64,000 nucleotides of DNA from positions 87,501 through 151,500 of the forward strand of contig CAUYUJ010019249.1 in the NCBI GenBank assembly GCA_963575745.1. The letters are read 5' to 3'. This DNA is from Prorocentrum cordatum. Its lineage: Eukaryota; Sar; Dinophyceae; Prorocentrales; Prorocentraceae. The notes beneath the pieces were generated by a model, which was given only the letters and a program-made list of their open reading frames with translations, ran no database searches and had not been told where the DNA came from. Of this stretch, positions 1 through 9,675 are shown in pieces. Both the position numbers and the translations under genes were made by a program. How positions within the stretch are numbered: the stretch's first letter is position 1; each line of letters begins with the position of its first letter.

Positions 1-195
1 TTGTCCTCTCCAATCGAGTCCGACTATACTCTCCTCTCTCGGATCGAAGCTGCCCTCTGCGAGTAATGGCCATTGTTTGCCGTCTGGATACGCCCGTGTG
101 GTGAAGTGTCACATGTCGAGCGGAGGTGCAGCCACGCTAGCGGATCGCGTGTTCCTCTAGCGTTTGCGGGAACCGGTGTGGAAGCTTTGGGAGGG

Positions 196-395
196 GCCAT
201 ATACCCATCGGTCGTTGAAAGTATGTATTTTTGGAGTTCCAGATTCCAATCTATTTTAAGCGCCTTCCTACTTCAATGATCGAGTGGCGTCACCTTTTCC
301 GTCCTTTTTAGGGGGCGGGCGGACACCCAATCTAATTTTAACGCCTTCGTCCTTCATTTTTCTACCTACTTCTTCCGATCGATGGGTACGGGCAT
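196..395 (+). repeat. Dispersed repeat family A, copy 1
   Basis: Non-coding sequence that recurs at 51155-51223 plus 52787-52925. The shared core includes TTTAAGCGCCTTC and a pyrimidine-rich stretch ending in CGATGGGTA. Within this copy the AATCTA-TTTTAA-CGCCTTC module occurs twice about 80-90 bases apart, so the repeat has an internal tandem structure. This copy shows the state of the sequence before the insertion found at 51.2 kb. The rest of 1-1337 holds only GC-rich open frames that I do not recognise. Confidence 0.75.
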
Positions 396-1337
396 CTTGG
401 AGCTCTCTTCGGGCCGACCGGGTCTTCTTGGGGGCTCCGTGGAGCTATCTTAGGCACCAAAGGCTTGAGAGGCCGCAGCCATCGATAGCCACACTTGTGT
501 CAATGCTTGCTGCCTCTCAGGGTCTTGCGAGAGGGCTCCTGAGGGCGTGATGGGGGATGCTTGTCTCCTCTTGACGCCTGGCTTCTGGGGATTCGAGGCC
601 GTCTGCTTTGTAGTTGTCTTGGGCGCTGTTCTGGGGTCCGCGAGCCATCTTGGGATCCTTTTGGAACCGTCGTCGCTCTTCTTGGAGGTTCCTCGTTGGT
701 GCCCTCTTCGTACTCTCTGAGGCTCAGATGAAGCCAGCTTTGGCAGAGAAGCATGGAGAGCAAAAACCGTTGGCCAGTCTCTACGTTTTTTCAATGCCTC
801 AGGCCTCCTCAGCATCTTGGAGGCGCCTCTCGGGGCTCTTTTGGAGGGCTGTTTGGGCTCTCCTGCGCCATCTGAGAGCATCAAGGACCGTCTCGGAAGG
901 GGTCGACACTGAAAAATCGCCAGGGAGCAGAAGTTACCAGGGATGGCGGTGATCGTGGGCAGGGAGAGTCGTTCCTGGAAAGTTGCACTAATCTTATCAG
1001 GCAGTTAGAAGGCACGGTGGCAGAAATAGTGGCCGATTTCTTGCGGGCCAGTAGTGGGAACTTTTGTGTCTCTTCTCTGACAGGTGCACTGCTGCTTGAC
1101 GGAGAACAAGGGGTGTCCCACCACGTCCACCTCGCCGTGCCCCATCGATGCTGGAGGCTCACGCCATTCCGCCGTCCTCGCAAAGATGCCCCCCCCCCAT
1201 ACGGGGCGTGAAAACGAAGACAGCCACTGCTTTTCTTTTGTTGCCGCCTTCCAGCCCGCAGAAACAAAGCAGTGGTTGTGGTCAGTTTCGTTGAGCTTGG
1301 CACCAGGGAAACGACCACAACCGCTGCTTCTTTTTCG

Positions 1338-1437
1338 NNNNNNNNNNNNNNNNNNNNNNNNNNNNNNNNNNNNNNNNNNNNNNNNNNNNNNNNNNNNNNN
1401 NNNNNNNNNNNNNNNNNNNNNNNNNNNNNNNNNNNNN
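1338..1437. other. Assembly gap of exactly 100 N
   Basis: A run of 100 N, a conventional placeholder for a gap of unknown size. It abuts a (CTC)n tract on its right side. Open frames crossing it are artefacts. Confidence 0.98.
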
Positions 1438-1552
1438 TCCCCCTCCTCCTCCTCCTCCACCCCCTCCTCCTCCTCCTCCTCCTCCTCCTCCTCCTCCTCC
1501 TCCTCCTCCCCCTCCTCCTCTTCCTCCTCCTCCGCCTCCTCCTCCTCCGATT
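1438..1552. repeat. (CTC)n microsatellite
   Basis: Nearly pure CTC/TCC trinucleotide tract on the plus strand next to the assembly gap. It gives spurious poly-Ser, poly-Leu or poly-Glu frames. From 1553 to about 2515 the sequence is unique and GC-rich with overlapping open frames on both strands, none of which I recognise. Confidence 0.95.
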
Positions 1553-2529
1553 GGCCTTGAGATCCGAGGTTCGGGCGTTGCACTTGATTCACACATGGTG
1601 TTTGCGCCCGGTATCGGTCCCCAGGACCACCATATATCGATGCCGCCAGAGAAAGATGCAGCAGAAAGGTGGGGTCCAGGGCTCCGGTCGTGATGTTTCG
1701 CGACGTTGCAGATGTTTCCGCGACGTCGGATCTGAGGGTAGATCGAAGTGGAGGTGGGGCGGTCGGCGCTGCGGAGGAACGCGCCGGTTTCGGCCAGGTC
1801 TGGGGCCTGCGGCCCCTGCGGGCAGCGCAGGCGTCGAGAGCTTACAGGCCCGCGCGCGCAGGTTCACCGCCAGGGCGCCCGGTCTCCCAGGGAAGTCAGG
1901 AGGCGGCGGATGCCAAGTGGGGGCGGTGCCGGTGGCCGTGTCTCGGGGTGGCATCTCGAGGCGCCTCGCAACGGCGGCGCAGATGTGACGCCAGGGGCGG
2001 GTCTGTGCCGCCGTTCATGTTGCGAGGTCCGACTGCATGTGAATTCACGCAGGCACCTTGGGCACCTCCCTTCGGGTTGTGTCGCCCAGGTGTTCTGTCC
2101 GGGCACCAAAAAAATACAGTCGGCCCGCACAGCAAGGGTGGGCAGCCTGCCCAAGGGTACCCTTAGCAGCCTTGCCCCTCCGGCCCATCCTTGGCGATTT
2201 TCGCTGGCCGTTCTCGTTCGAAAAACGCGGACATGGCCCCCCAAAGGCCCTTACATCCTTACCGCGCATCCTTCTCATACGGGTTGACTCTGGCACGCCA
2301 GAGAAATCGTGCCTCTACACAGGTGCTCCGCGGGAGTTTTTCCCCGACGTCCCCAGGCACCCGTGTGGATTCGTGGGGCGTCTCTTGCGAGGTCCGAGGC
2401 CGAGCGAGCAACGTGTCCTTAGGTTCCTGGCGGTGGATCTCCGTTGATCGCACCTTCGCATCGAGGCGCATGAACCCAGCGCGGAACCAATAAGGGGAAC
2501 ACTTCCCTTCTAAATTGCGTGACTGAACA

Positions 2530-3095
2530 AGAGAGGACTTGCTTTGTATTTCTTTGCGTTCCTTGGTGCAGTTTTGCGTCGCTCTGCAGTGGTTTGCATT
2601 GCTTTAAGTCGTTTTACGCTGGTGCGTGTTAGTTCGCAGCGCTTTGCACTGATTCGCATGGCTTTCCTTTGCTAGGCCGTTCTTGGCTTTGTTTGGCCTT
2701 GCTGTGCTTGGCTTGGCTTCGCTTTGCTTTGCCTGGAATTGCCTGGCATTGCCTGGCGTTGCTAGGCTTTGCTTGGCATTTCTTGGCATTCCTTTACGTT
2801 GCTTGGCATTGCTTTGCGATGCTTGCTTGGCATTGTTTAAGGTTGCTTGGCGGCTTGACGCCGCTTGGCATTATTCGGTATTGCTTGGCATTGCTTTGTT
2901 TGACATTGTTTTGGTTGGCATTGCTCTGCTTGGCTTCGCTTGGTTTTGCCTTGTATTGCCTATTGTTGCCTGGCATTGCCTGCCTGGTTTTGCTTGGCAA
3001 TGCTTGGCATCACTTGGCATTGCTTGGGATCGCTGTGCGATGGTATTGTTTTGGTTTGTGCTTGACATTGCCTTGCATTGCGTTGCATTGCTTTG
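2530..3095. repeat. Degenerate 10-bp tandem repeat (TTGCTTGGCA-like)
   Basis: About 560 bases of a satellite with a 5/10-base rhythm built from TTGCTTGGCA, TTGCTTTGCG and relatives. It leaves long open frames on both strands (W/A/L/C-rich on plus, Q/K/A-rich on minus) that are repeat translations, not genes. Confidence 0.9.
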
Positions 3096-3215
3096 GCAAC
3101 CGGACAACCCGCGACCGGGCAACCAGGCAATTGGGCAACCCAGACAGCCCAGGCAACCTGGCAACTGGGCACCGGGCAGCTGGGCAACTGGGCAACCGCG
3201 CAAGTGAGCAGCTGG
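3096..3215. repeat. GGGCAACC/GGGCAACTG octamer-type repeat
   Basis: Directly follows the 10-bp satellite. Units such as CTGGGCAA and CCGGGCAA recur about every 8-9 bases. No coding content is proposed. Confidence 0.8.
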
Positions 3216-3283
3216 GCAAGCGGGCGACTCAGAGATCCGATGTCGTGATTTTTCAGCGCGCGGTCCCCAGAAGTCTCGACCCA

Positions 3284-3385
3284 TTCCCCAGGACAGTTTT
3301 TCATCCCGAGTCGTTGGTTGACGCTCCCGAGGCCCGGCGAGGGCCGCCAGAGGCCGAAGACGGTGAAAACCTCCGTCTTGATTTT
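3284..3385 (+). repeat. Dispersed repeat family B, copy 1
   Basis: Contains CGAGTCGTT..TTGACG, then CCCGAGGCCCGGCGAGGGCC and a short AT-rich end (TTGATTTTTTC). The same series is seen at 4560-4712 in this orientation and at 3612-3775 and 29690-29830 in reverse. Confidence 0.7.
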
Positions 3386-3611
3386 TTCAATGCGCTGGAT
3401 CTCTGGGAACCCGACGGGAGGGCCAGGCAGGCCGAGAGGAAGGCCGGGCAGCGGGGCACCCCCGGGCAGCCCGATCGGAAGCTCGCGCGCAACCCCTGGG
3501 GGGGCCACCCCGAGGGAGGCCAGCCAGCCGGCCAGGCCCACCACCCACCAGTCTTTCACAAACGAGAATCTAGGCCTTCTGGGCCCAGCCATGATGGCGT
3601 CGGAAAAAAAT

Positions 3612-3775
3612 CAAGGCGGGGAGGTTTTTCTTTATTTTCGGCACCTGGGGGCCCCCGCCGGGCCTCGAGGCCGTCAAAAAACGACTCAGGATGAAAAACC
3701 GGCCCCAGGGAAAGGGTCTGGACTCCAGGGACGCCGTCCTGAACAAAACAGGACGTCGCATGTCTGGGGACAGAC
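3612..3775 (-). repeat. Dispersed repeat family B, copy 2 (inverted)
   Basis: Reverse-complement relative of 4560-4712. Both include a hairpin of the form GACGCCGTCCTG - A-rich loop - CAGGACGTCG. Together the two copies form an inverted pair separated by about 0.8 kb. Confidence 0.75.
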
Positions 3776-3799
3776 GATGCGGCTCGACGTGGAGACCGT

Positions 3800-3932
3800 G
3801 TTTCCCCACGCCGACGTCGCCGATGCATCGCCGACTTCGCCGATGCATCGCCGATGCATCGTCGATGCATTGGTGACGCGGCGCTTTCCTTCGACCCCAT
3901 CGACTCGGACACCATCTAGGAGGCCTCGAAAG
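3800..3932. repeat. CGATGCATCG palindrome cluster, partial relative of the 174-bp foldback
   Basis: GCCGATGCATCG occurs several times in about 50 bases. It is followed by CCTTCGACCCCAT and a GGAGGCCT end resembling the right terminus of the foldback at 20830-21003. It looks like a truncated or diverged member of that family. Confidence 0.55.
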
Positions 3933-4273
3933 AAAGAACCCCATTAGGGAAAAGGGAACGGCGTACCCTGAGATCCTGGCGTTGCAATTTTTTCACGCCG
4001 GGCGTATCTTTCGGGTTTCGGGCCCAGGGGCCCTCACAGCCGGGGCCGGGGGCCCTCACAGATCGATCTGGCTCGAAGAGTGACGCAGAAAGAGGGGGTC
4101 CAGGGCTCTGGTCGTGATTTCTTGCGATGTTGCAATTTTTGTCGCAACGTCGGATCTCAGAGTAAACTGTGGCCAAGCGCGGAATTCGTGGGCTGGCTCT
4201 TGGCCCTCCAAGTCCGCGATGACCTTCGAACAAGGCTGTGAGATCATGTCGTTGTGGAGCCTTCTAGGTGCAG

Positions 4274-4430
4274 GAGCTGCTCGAGAAGAACGAGACGATC
4301 CCCAAGTGGATGGACGACATGGTCGCTCGGAGCACCAAGCAGGGCCAGATGAAGTGGGCCGCCAAGGAGGCCAAGCGCTTGAAGCACGAGAAGAAGGACG
4401 TGCCGGAGTGGATGGCCGCACTGGAGGAAT
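4274..4430 (+). CDS. Exon of a host coiled-coil gene, first recognisable exon
   Basis: Begins after an acceptor (GGTGCAG|GAG) and stays open to 4504, but the protein-like part ends near 4430, so the donor lies about there and is not fixed. The peptide is charged and helical: an ELLEKNETIPKWM segment, a KQGQMKWAAKEAKRLKHEKK helix, then DVPEWMAALEE. The PxWM motif occurs twice and returns in the next exon (PPDWMREN), suggesting a duplicated short domain. No upstream exon or start codon was found. I do not recognise the family. Codon use and the lack of low complexity separate it from the surrounding repeats. Confidence 0.5.
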
Positions 4431-4559
4431 CGGGGGCAACGATAGGGGGGGATAGGCATAGGGGGGGATGCATCGACCCCCAATCGCCCACTGATCGCCG
4501 ATAGGGGCCCGATACGGATTCACTATCGGAGGCCTATCGCCGATCCATCCCCAGACATG

Positions 4560-4712
4560 CGACGTCCTGATTTTTTCAGGACGGCGTCCCTGGAAGTCCA
4601 GACCCTTTCCCTGGGGCCGGTTTTTCACCCTGAGTCGTTTTTGACGGTCCCGAGGCCCGGCGAGGGCCCCCAGGGGCCGAAAGTAGCGAAAAGCTTCCCG
4701 TCCTGATTTTTG
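4560..4712 (+). repeat. Dispersed repeat family B, copy 3, inside the intron
   Basis: Matches 3612-3775 in reverse complement over most of its length. It lies between the first and second exons of the coiled-coil gene, so it is intronic if that gene model holds. A short CGATGCATCG palindrome follows at about 4745-4765. Confidence 0.7.
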
Positions 4713-4954
4713 TTTACGGTGCCATCATGTCTGGGTCGGCGATGCAATGCGATGCATCGCCGAGTCCCAGGTCCACGTTCCCCCCCCCCCTGGGCTGTCC
4801 CTATATCCCCCCCCCCTCTCGCGGCCCCTCGAGGAGGAGGACGACAAGTGGGCGAACCGCTGGGCCGCGTGCAAGGCAGGGGCTGGGCCTTCAGCGCTGT
4901 TTTTGCTGGGCTTCGGCCGCGTGTCTTGTCTCCCGTCTTGGCAGGAAGGCGCAG

Positions 4955-5112
4955 GAAAGCGGGCAGCGCAAAGCACGAGCAAGACAACGAAACTAAACGA
5001 AAACAGAACGAACGCAAAACGAAAACAAAACCAACACGAAACACAAGACGAAACGTAGCGGTAGAGCAGAACGAACAACAAAACGAAGCAAAACGAAAAA
5101 CAGCGTTTCGGT
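4955..5112. repeat. Degenerate AAACGAAAC-type A/C-rich repeat
   Basis: About 150 bases of AAACGAAAC, ACAAAACGA and similar decamer-like words, very different from the GC-rich flanks. It lies in the putative intron directly upstream of the second exon. Confidence 0.75.
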
Positions 5113-5129
5113 CCAAACCCTGATGCAAG

Positions 5130-5345
5130 GTGTCGGAGCTGCAGTTCGCGGGCGCCGATCCGCCCGACTGGATGAGGGAGAACGGCAGGAAGGCCGTGTA
5201 CGCGGCTGCGATGGAGAAGCTGGCAGAGATCCAGGAATCGTCTGCGCGCAAGAGTGGCCCGCCCTCCTCCTCCTCCTCCAGTGCGCCCACAGGGGTCCCC
5301 CCAGCAACGGCTGGCGCGCTTGGATTTGGCCTCCCCGCGGCCCCC
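5130..5345 (+). CDS. Exon of the host coiled-coil gene, second recognisable exon
   Basis: Starts after GATGCAAG|GTG, or 15 bases later after CTGCAG|TTC. It reads VSELQFAGADPPDWMREN, a KAVYAAAMEKLAEIQE helix, then a short Ser run encoded by CTC repeats and an Ala/Pro-rich end. The PPDWM segment plus the following helix resemble the PKWM/PEWM segments of the preceding exon. The frame is closed by a TGA at 5346-5348, so a donor must lie before it. Its position is undetermined. Function unknown. Confidence 0.5.
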
Positions 5346-5402
5346 TGAAGCCGCGCACCAGAGGTCATTCTTGCCTAGGGTCACGCTTGCGCGTAGCCGA
5401 AG

Positions 5403-5705
5403 GAGCAGATAGACGAGCTGGAGGCCCTGAAGGAGAAGGAGGTCGCCCTGGTGCAAGCCCGCGGTGACATCAAGCTGGCGGAGAGGCGCCAGCTAGTGTC
5501 GCACCGCCCGACGGCCGCGACGCCGCGTGCTCCATCGAAGGTGGAGGCTACCAACTCAACGAAGGCGCTGCCCGTTTCCTCGAGATCGCATGTGTCCTCC
5601 AACTCGAACAAGGTGCTGGACCTGTCGAAGAAGAAACGGGACGTCATGAGCATGATCAGCCAGGCCGCCGTCGACGTCGAGGGCGACGACCGCAGGGTTG
5701 CCTAG
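5403..5705 (+). CDS. Terminal exon of the host coiled-coil gene
   Basis: Begins after GCCGAAG|GAG and ends at TAG 5703-5705. It opens with a Glu/Leu-rich helix (EQIDELEALKEKEVALVQAR), continues through a Ser/Thr/Pro linker and ends with a basic helix and DVEGDDRRVA. All three acceptors are AG|G, the rule seen in dinoflagellate introns. The 3' UTR probably follows. I do not recognise a domain. A structural or scaffold role is only an inference from coiled-coil character. Confidence 0.55.
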   Translation, partial: EQIDELEALKEKEVALVQARGDIKLAERRQLVSHRPTAATPRAPSKVEATNSTKALPVSSRSHVSSNSNKVLDLSKKKRDVMSMISQAAVDVEGDDRRVA

Positions 5706-5896
5706 TGAAGCAAGCCTCCGGCTTCCGTTGGCTGCGTCAGCGTCTTCTCGCTCGGAGCTTGGAGCCATGCACTCTTCCATATGTAGTCAGCTCGTCCGGT
5801 TGCGGTTTCGAGTCATTCTGTCGCGGCGCACGCAACGTGGGTCAGCGCCAACGGGGGTCGGCCAGTTCCCTCCGATCTCCTTGGGCTGACCTTCGC

Positions 5897-6092
5897 AGGC
5901 CTAGAGATTGACACCAACACCAATATCGGCGGTTTGCTTCCACCTGGGGAAGAAGATCCCGATCCCGGTGATGGTGGTAATATTCTGGCTTCCAAGGTAG
6001 CCGAAATATTACCACCAACACCGAAATCCGGGATCATCTTCCCCCTGTGGAGGCAACACCCTGTGTTGGTGTTGGTGCCCATTCCCAGGCCT
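5897..6092. mobile_element. 196-bp foldback (MITE-like) element, copy 1
   Basis: A near-perfect inverted repeat. The left arm from AGGCCT through CACCAACACCAA to GGTGGTAATATT is mirrored by AATATTACCACCAACACC ... TTGGTGTTGGTG ... AGGCCT on the right. The centre is about 20 bases including CTGGCTTCCAAGG. A second copy of identical length lies at 62083-62278. No coding capacity, so a non-autonomous hairpin element is the best reading. Target duplications are not evident. Confidence 0.8.
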
Positions 6093-6272
6093 CCTAGACC
6101 TGGATTTGAGAGGCGCGTGGAGCTGACCCCGCCACCCCTTCCTCCGCCGATGCAGGCCTGGGAGCTACTGAGAGGCCGGTCGGGCTTCGCGAACAGGGCC
6201 CTGGCCGACCCAGGTGTGCTGACCCGGGGTAGTGCGTCCCCGAACCAGGTTTGCAACGCAGGAAAAGGCTGC

Positions 6273-6464
6273 CTCCTCCTCCTCCTCCTCCTCCTCACTC
6301 CTCCTCCTCCTTCCTCCCCCTCCTCCTCCTCCTCTCCCCTCCTCCTATCCTTCCCTCCTCCTCCTCCCTTCTCCTCTCCTCCTCCTCCTCCTCCTCCTGC
6401 TCCTCCTCCTCCTCCTCCTTCTCCTTCATCTTCTCCTCCTCCTCCTTCTCCTCCTCCTCCTCCG
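6273..6464. repeat. (CTC)n microsatellite
   Basis: Long interrupted CTC/CTT tract on the plus strand. Between 6465 and 7780 the sequence is largely unique, with short GATCCCA-rich words near 6670-6830 and no supported gene. Confidence 0.92.
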
Positions 6465-7780
6465 AAGATCGGGAGCAATGCTAGGGGAGGGGTAGACTCC
6501 GGGGGGGAAGGCATCGGTCCCCTCCGCAAAACTTTGATGCCTCTCTCCCGTGCGTGCAAACAGATAAATCCCTGGGCTCCATGATGAGCGCCCTCCCTCG
6601 GGTCGGCGACAGTGTATCGCCTCTCTATCGCCCCTTGGAGTGGTGCCTCGCCCTCAGGCCTCTCAGTGCGGGATCCCACCAAGATCAGAATATGATCCCA
6701 ACAAAACCTTGACGGGATTCCGTTGAGAGCCCGAGAGGATTGCAACTTGATCCCAATAACTACTATCCCGATCGGACTCAGAACTAATAGGGTTCAATGA
6801 GGATCCCAGATCCAGGTCCCAGTAGGACTCCACGCCGAATTGGCACAACGGGCCGCTCTCGATCCTCGTGGCTGGTGCAGACGTTGAGCTGAAGCTCGCA
6901 TTATGTAACTCTGAACCAGAAAATATCTCGAGCGAGAACCACTGTCGGAAAAGGACGCGCCCTCCTCTCTTGCCTATTTCTATTTACGAATTTTCACTCC
7001 TCCCACTCCTTTTTAGACCATTCGTTTCCCACTGCCCAGAAGAGGCTGGGCTAGGCGACACATTGCGGAATACGGGTGCCAAATGACGCTGTTGGTGCGG
7101 GGGGTGCGTTACTCCTGAGACTGGAGTGCTATTTAGGACCGCAGGTCAAACGCGAACGGGATCTGCACGTTTGGACGCACGGGTCGCAGACGGAGGCTAT
7201 CTTCTCTGACAGCATCTACAGCACCCTTGAATAATTTCTACACGCTTGCTCGTATCCTTTTGATTGCCCACTGCCCAGAGAGAATACGGGAGCTAAGTAA
7301 CGCAGGCGATGCGGGGAGTCGATCTTACCCGTCGTGGTCTACGCACGCCTCACGGGAGCAGAAAGCCAGCATTGCTTCGCAGGGGCTGCAGGTAGAAAAC
7401 GTATGGGACACAGTGGGGAAGAGGGGGGGAGGAGGGCTTCTGCTGCTGATCGTGCCGGTGCTCACCCTCGTGCCGATGCCCGTGCTGATGCCCAGGATCA
7501 TGCTCGTGCTCATGGTGCTCCTCCCTCGCCACCTTCTCATCTTCCCCCTCCCCCTCCCCGACGAGCGGCAAACTGCACGAGCACAGAATCTCGAAAAGGT
7601 CGGCGCGGCTGTCTTGGCTCGGCGCGGGGCCCCCGCCCTCCCCCCCGGCGCGCGAAAAGCGCGCCCTGGTCGGCGCTGGAGGCGCCGCCTGCTGTCACTG
7701 CCACGGTGCTGGAGCTGATGCTGGCTCAGATGCTCGGGCTCGTGCTGCCCCTCCCCCTCCCCCTCCCCTTCCAGTTCCCG

Positions 7781-7829
7781 CTCCTCCTCCACCTCCACCT
7801 CCTCCTCCTCCTCCTCCTCCTCCTCCTCC

Positions 7830-7873
<44 letters not shown>
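7781..7873. repeat. (CTC)n followed by (ATC)n microsatellite
   Basis: CTC units pass directly into about fourteen ATC units, then CTCC-rich sequence leading into ORF1 of LINE-A. Confidence 0.95.
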
Positions 7874-7874
<1 letters not shown>

Positions 7875-8093
7875 CTTCCCCTCCCCCTCCAGTTCCCGCT
7901 CCTTCTCCTCCAAGGCCGCCGCTGCTCCCCTCCCCCCGCCTCGAGGGGAGCCAGACCATGGTGGCGCAGGTGGTGACAGCTGGTGGCCTCAGGCTCTTGT
8001 CACAGACGCAGCCCTGCCCCCCCCTCACCGGCAGCCCTCCGCCGCCAGGGAGGGTGCTCGGCTTCAGAATCGATCGTCGTGAGCCTTCTCCCC

Positions 8094-9425
8094 ATGCTCC
8101 TTTCCCCTCTCCCTCCTCTCCGTCCTTCCCCTCCACCCCATCCTCTGCCTCCTCCTCCTCCTCCTCGTCCTCCACCTCCTCCTCCTCCACCTCCTCCTAG
8201 CGAGCCAGTGGCTCGGTCCCTCGAATCGGCACCGACACGCTTCCGCCATGGCCTTCGCCGGTGCAAGGGCGCGACTGACGCAGCCCCTCGGTCGCCCAGC
8301 CAGGCCGCTGCGCCGTGGCAGGTGCGCCGCCCTCCCTCCCGCCGCGCCGAGCGCGAGATCAAGTGGCGTTGTGCATGGTGCAGCTGTGCGCGCAACCTCG
8401 ACTCCATGGTCTACTGCAAGCACTGCGGAGAGTGGCGCACCGAGGCGCCCAGCCAGGGGGCGGACGCTGCATTGGAAGGCTCAGTGCGGCGGCGCCCCTC
8501 TGTTCCTCAGCGTGCTCCTCCTCCTGACGGTGGCGATGCAGGCCCTGCTGTTGACCCCAGCCTCACGGTCTCCGAGCTCGAGGACCTCGTGCGCCTGGCC
8601 GAGAAGGCAGGGGACCTGCGCGTGGCAGGACGCTACAAGCAGCAGCTGCAAGTTCAGAAGGCTGGTGATCCCCCGCCACAGCAGCGTATCAGTGCCATCG
8701 GTGCCAAGGTCGCCGAGCTCGAGACGGTTTTGGAGAAGGAAGTCCAGAAGCTCGAGCAGTACCAGCAGTGGGTGGCCCAGCAGGCGGACACGGTCGCAGA
8801 GCTCACGGAGCGTTTATCTCAGGCCGACGCCGAGTACAGGGCTGCAGTTGCCTCTCTGGTCGGTGACCGACCTGATCGAGCTGCCTCTCCAGCTCCACCT
8901 CGCATCTCCATCAAGGAGGTGGTCGACGGCACTGGCAGCATCATCGACCTCATCGACGTCGACTCTGTGTTTGACGTGGATGGCTACGAGTGCTCGGATG
9001 ATGACCGCAAGAACATCGCTGACCGTCGTGATCTGCTGCGGTCCCAGCTGCAGGACGTTGCCAAGGGCCTCTTCTCTGGCGCACTCGAGAAGCTGGAGGC
9101 CATCAAGGCCGAGCAGGCCGCCCACGTCGCCCGCCTCACGAAGAAGAAGCGCAAGGGTGCATCAGGTGAAGGTGCGGCTGCAGGCCCCGTGGCAGGCGCG
9201 AAGCAGGACTCGACCACAGCCAGCCAGGACCCCAAGGCGAAGGACAGGGACAAGTCGGTCGGGTTCGCGGACTCTGCACCGCCTTCTGCTCGGTCCGCGG
9301 GAACCCCAGCAGCCCCTTCTCCGACGCCAGCGGCTACCAGCATTCGTGAGCGTGCTGCGGCCCAGATCAAGGCTGCTTCAGTGCGTGTCCCCCCTGCTGC
9401 CGCTGCTGACAAAGCCAGTGCGTAG
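8094..9425 (+). CDS. LINE-A ORF1: RanBP2-like zinc finger and coiled-coil protein
   Basis: About 443 residues from the first in-frame ATG. The N-terminus is a Ser/Pro-rich stretch encoded by CTC repeats. A zinc ribbon follows at roughly residues 98-122: W-R-C-A-W-C, N, then YCKHCGEW. This spacing (W-x-C-x2-C ... N ... C-x2-C) fits RanBP2-type fingers. A long charged helix with heptad-like leucines spans about residues 160-280, and the C-terminus is Ala/Pro/Ser-rich. LINE ORF1 proteins bind and package element RNA, and the finger plus coiled coil fit that role by inference. It stops at 9423-9425 in a different frame from ORF2. The start could also be an upstream non-ATG codon in the same open frame. 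Confidence 0.7.
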   Translation: MLLSPLPPLRPSPPPHPLPPPPPPRPPPPPPPPPPSEPVARSLESAPTRFRHGLRRCKGATDAAPRSPSQAAAPWQVRRPPSRRAEREIKWRCAWCSCARNLDSMVYCKHCGEWRTEAPSQGADAALEGSVRRRPSVPQRAPPPDGGDAGPAVDPSLTVSELEDLVRLAEKAGDLRVAGRYKQQLQVQKAGDPPPQQRISAIGAKVAELETVLEKEVQKLEQYQQWVAQQADTVAELTERLSQADAEYRAAVASLVGDRPDRAASPAPPRISIKEVVDGTGSIIDLIDVDSVFDVDGYECSDDDRKNIADRRDLLRSQLQDVAKGLFSGALEKLEAIKAEQAAHVARLTKKKRKGASGEGAAAGPVAGAKQDSTTASQDPKAKDRDKSVGFADSAPPSARSAGTPAAPSPTPAATSIRERAAAQIKAASVRVPPAAAADKASA

Positions 9426-9675
9426 CAGGGGGGGACTCAGTGAGCTCAATTTTGTTCAGTGTGGAGGATTTAATGCGTGGGGTGTGCGTGGGCGCACCCA
9501 TAGGCACGGTCTCTCGCACAATATCCTGGCTTACGCCAACGCCCGTCTGACCAACTCCTCGTCGCAGGCTCTGGCCGCCCGAGCGAGAGCTAGGGTCAGG
9601 AGGGCGAGTTTTGATCCTACGTCTCACCAGCATCTTGTGGCCCCGTCCTGTCGCCCGCGTGGGGGCCCTGGCCAG

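Noticed and set aside
3096-3215. Possible CRISPR-like array of short repeats
   Set aside because: Repeats are contiguous 8-9-mers without unique spacers, and the genome is eukaryotic.
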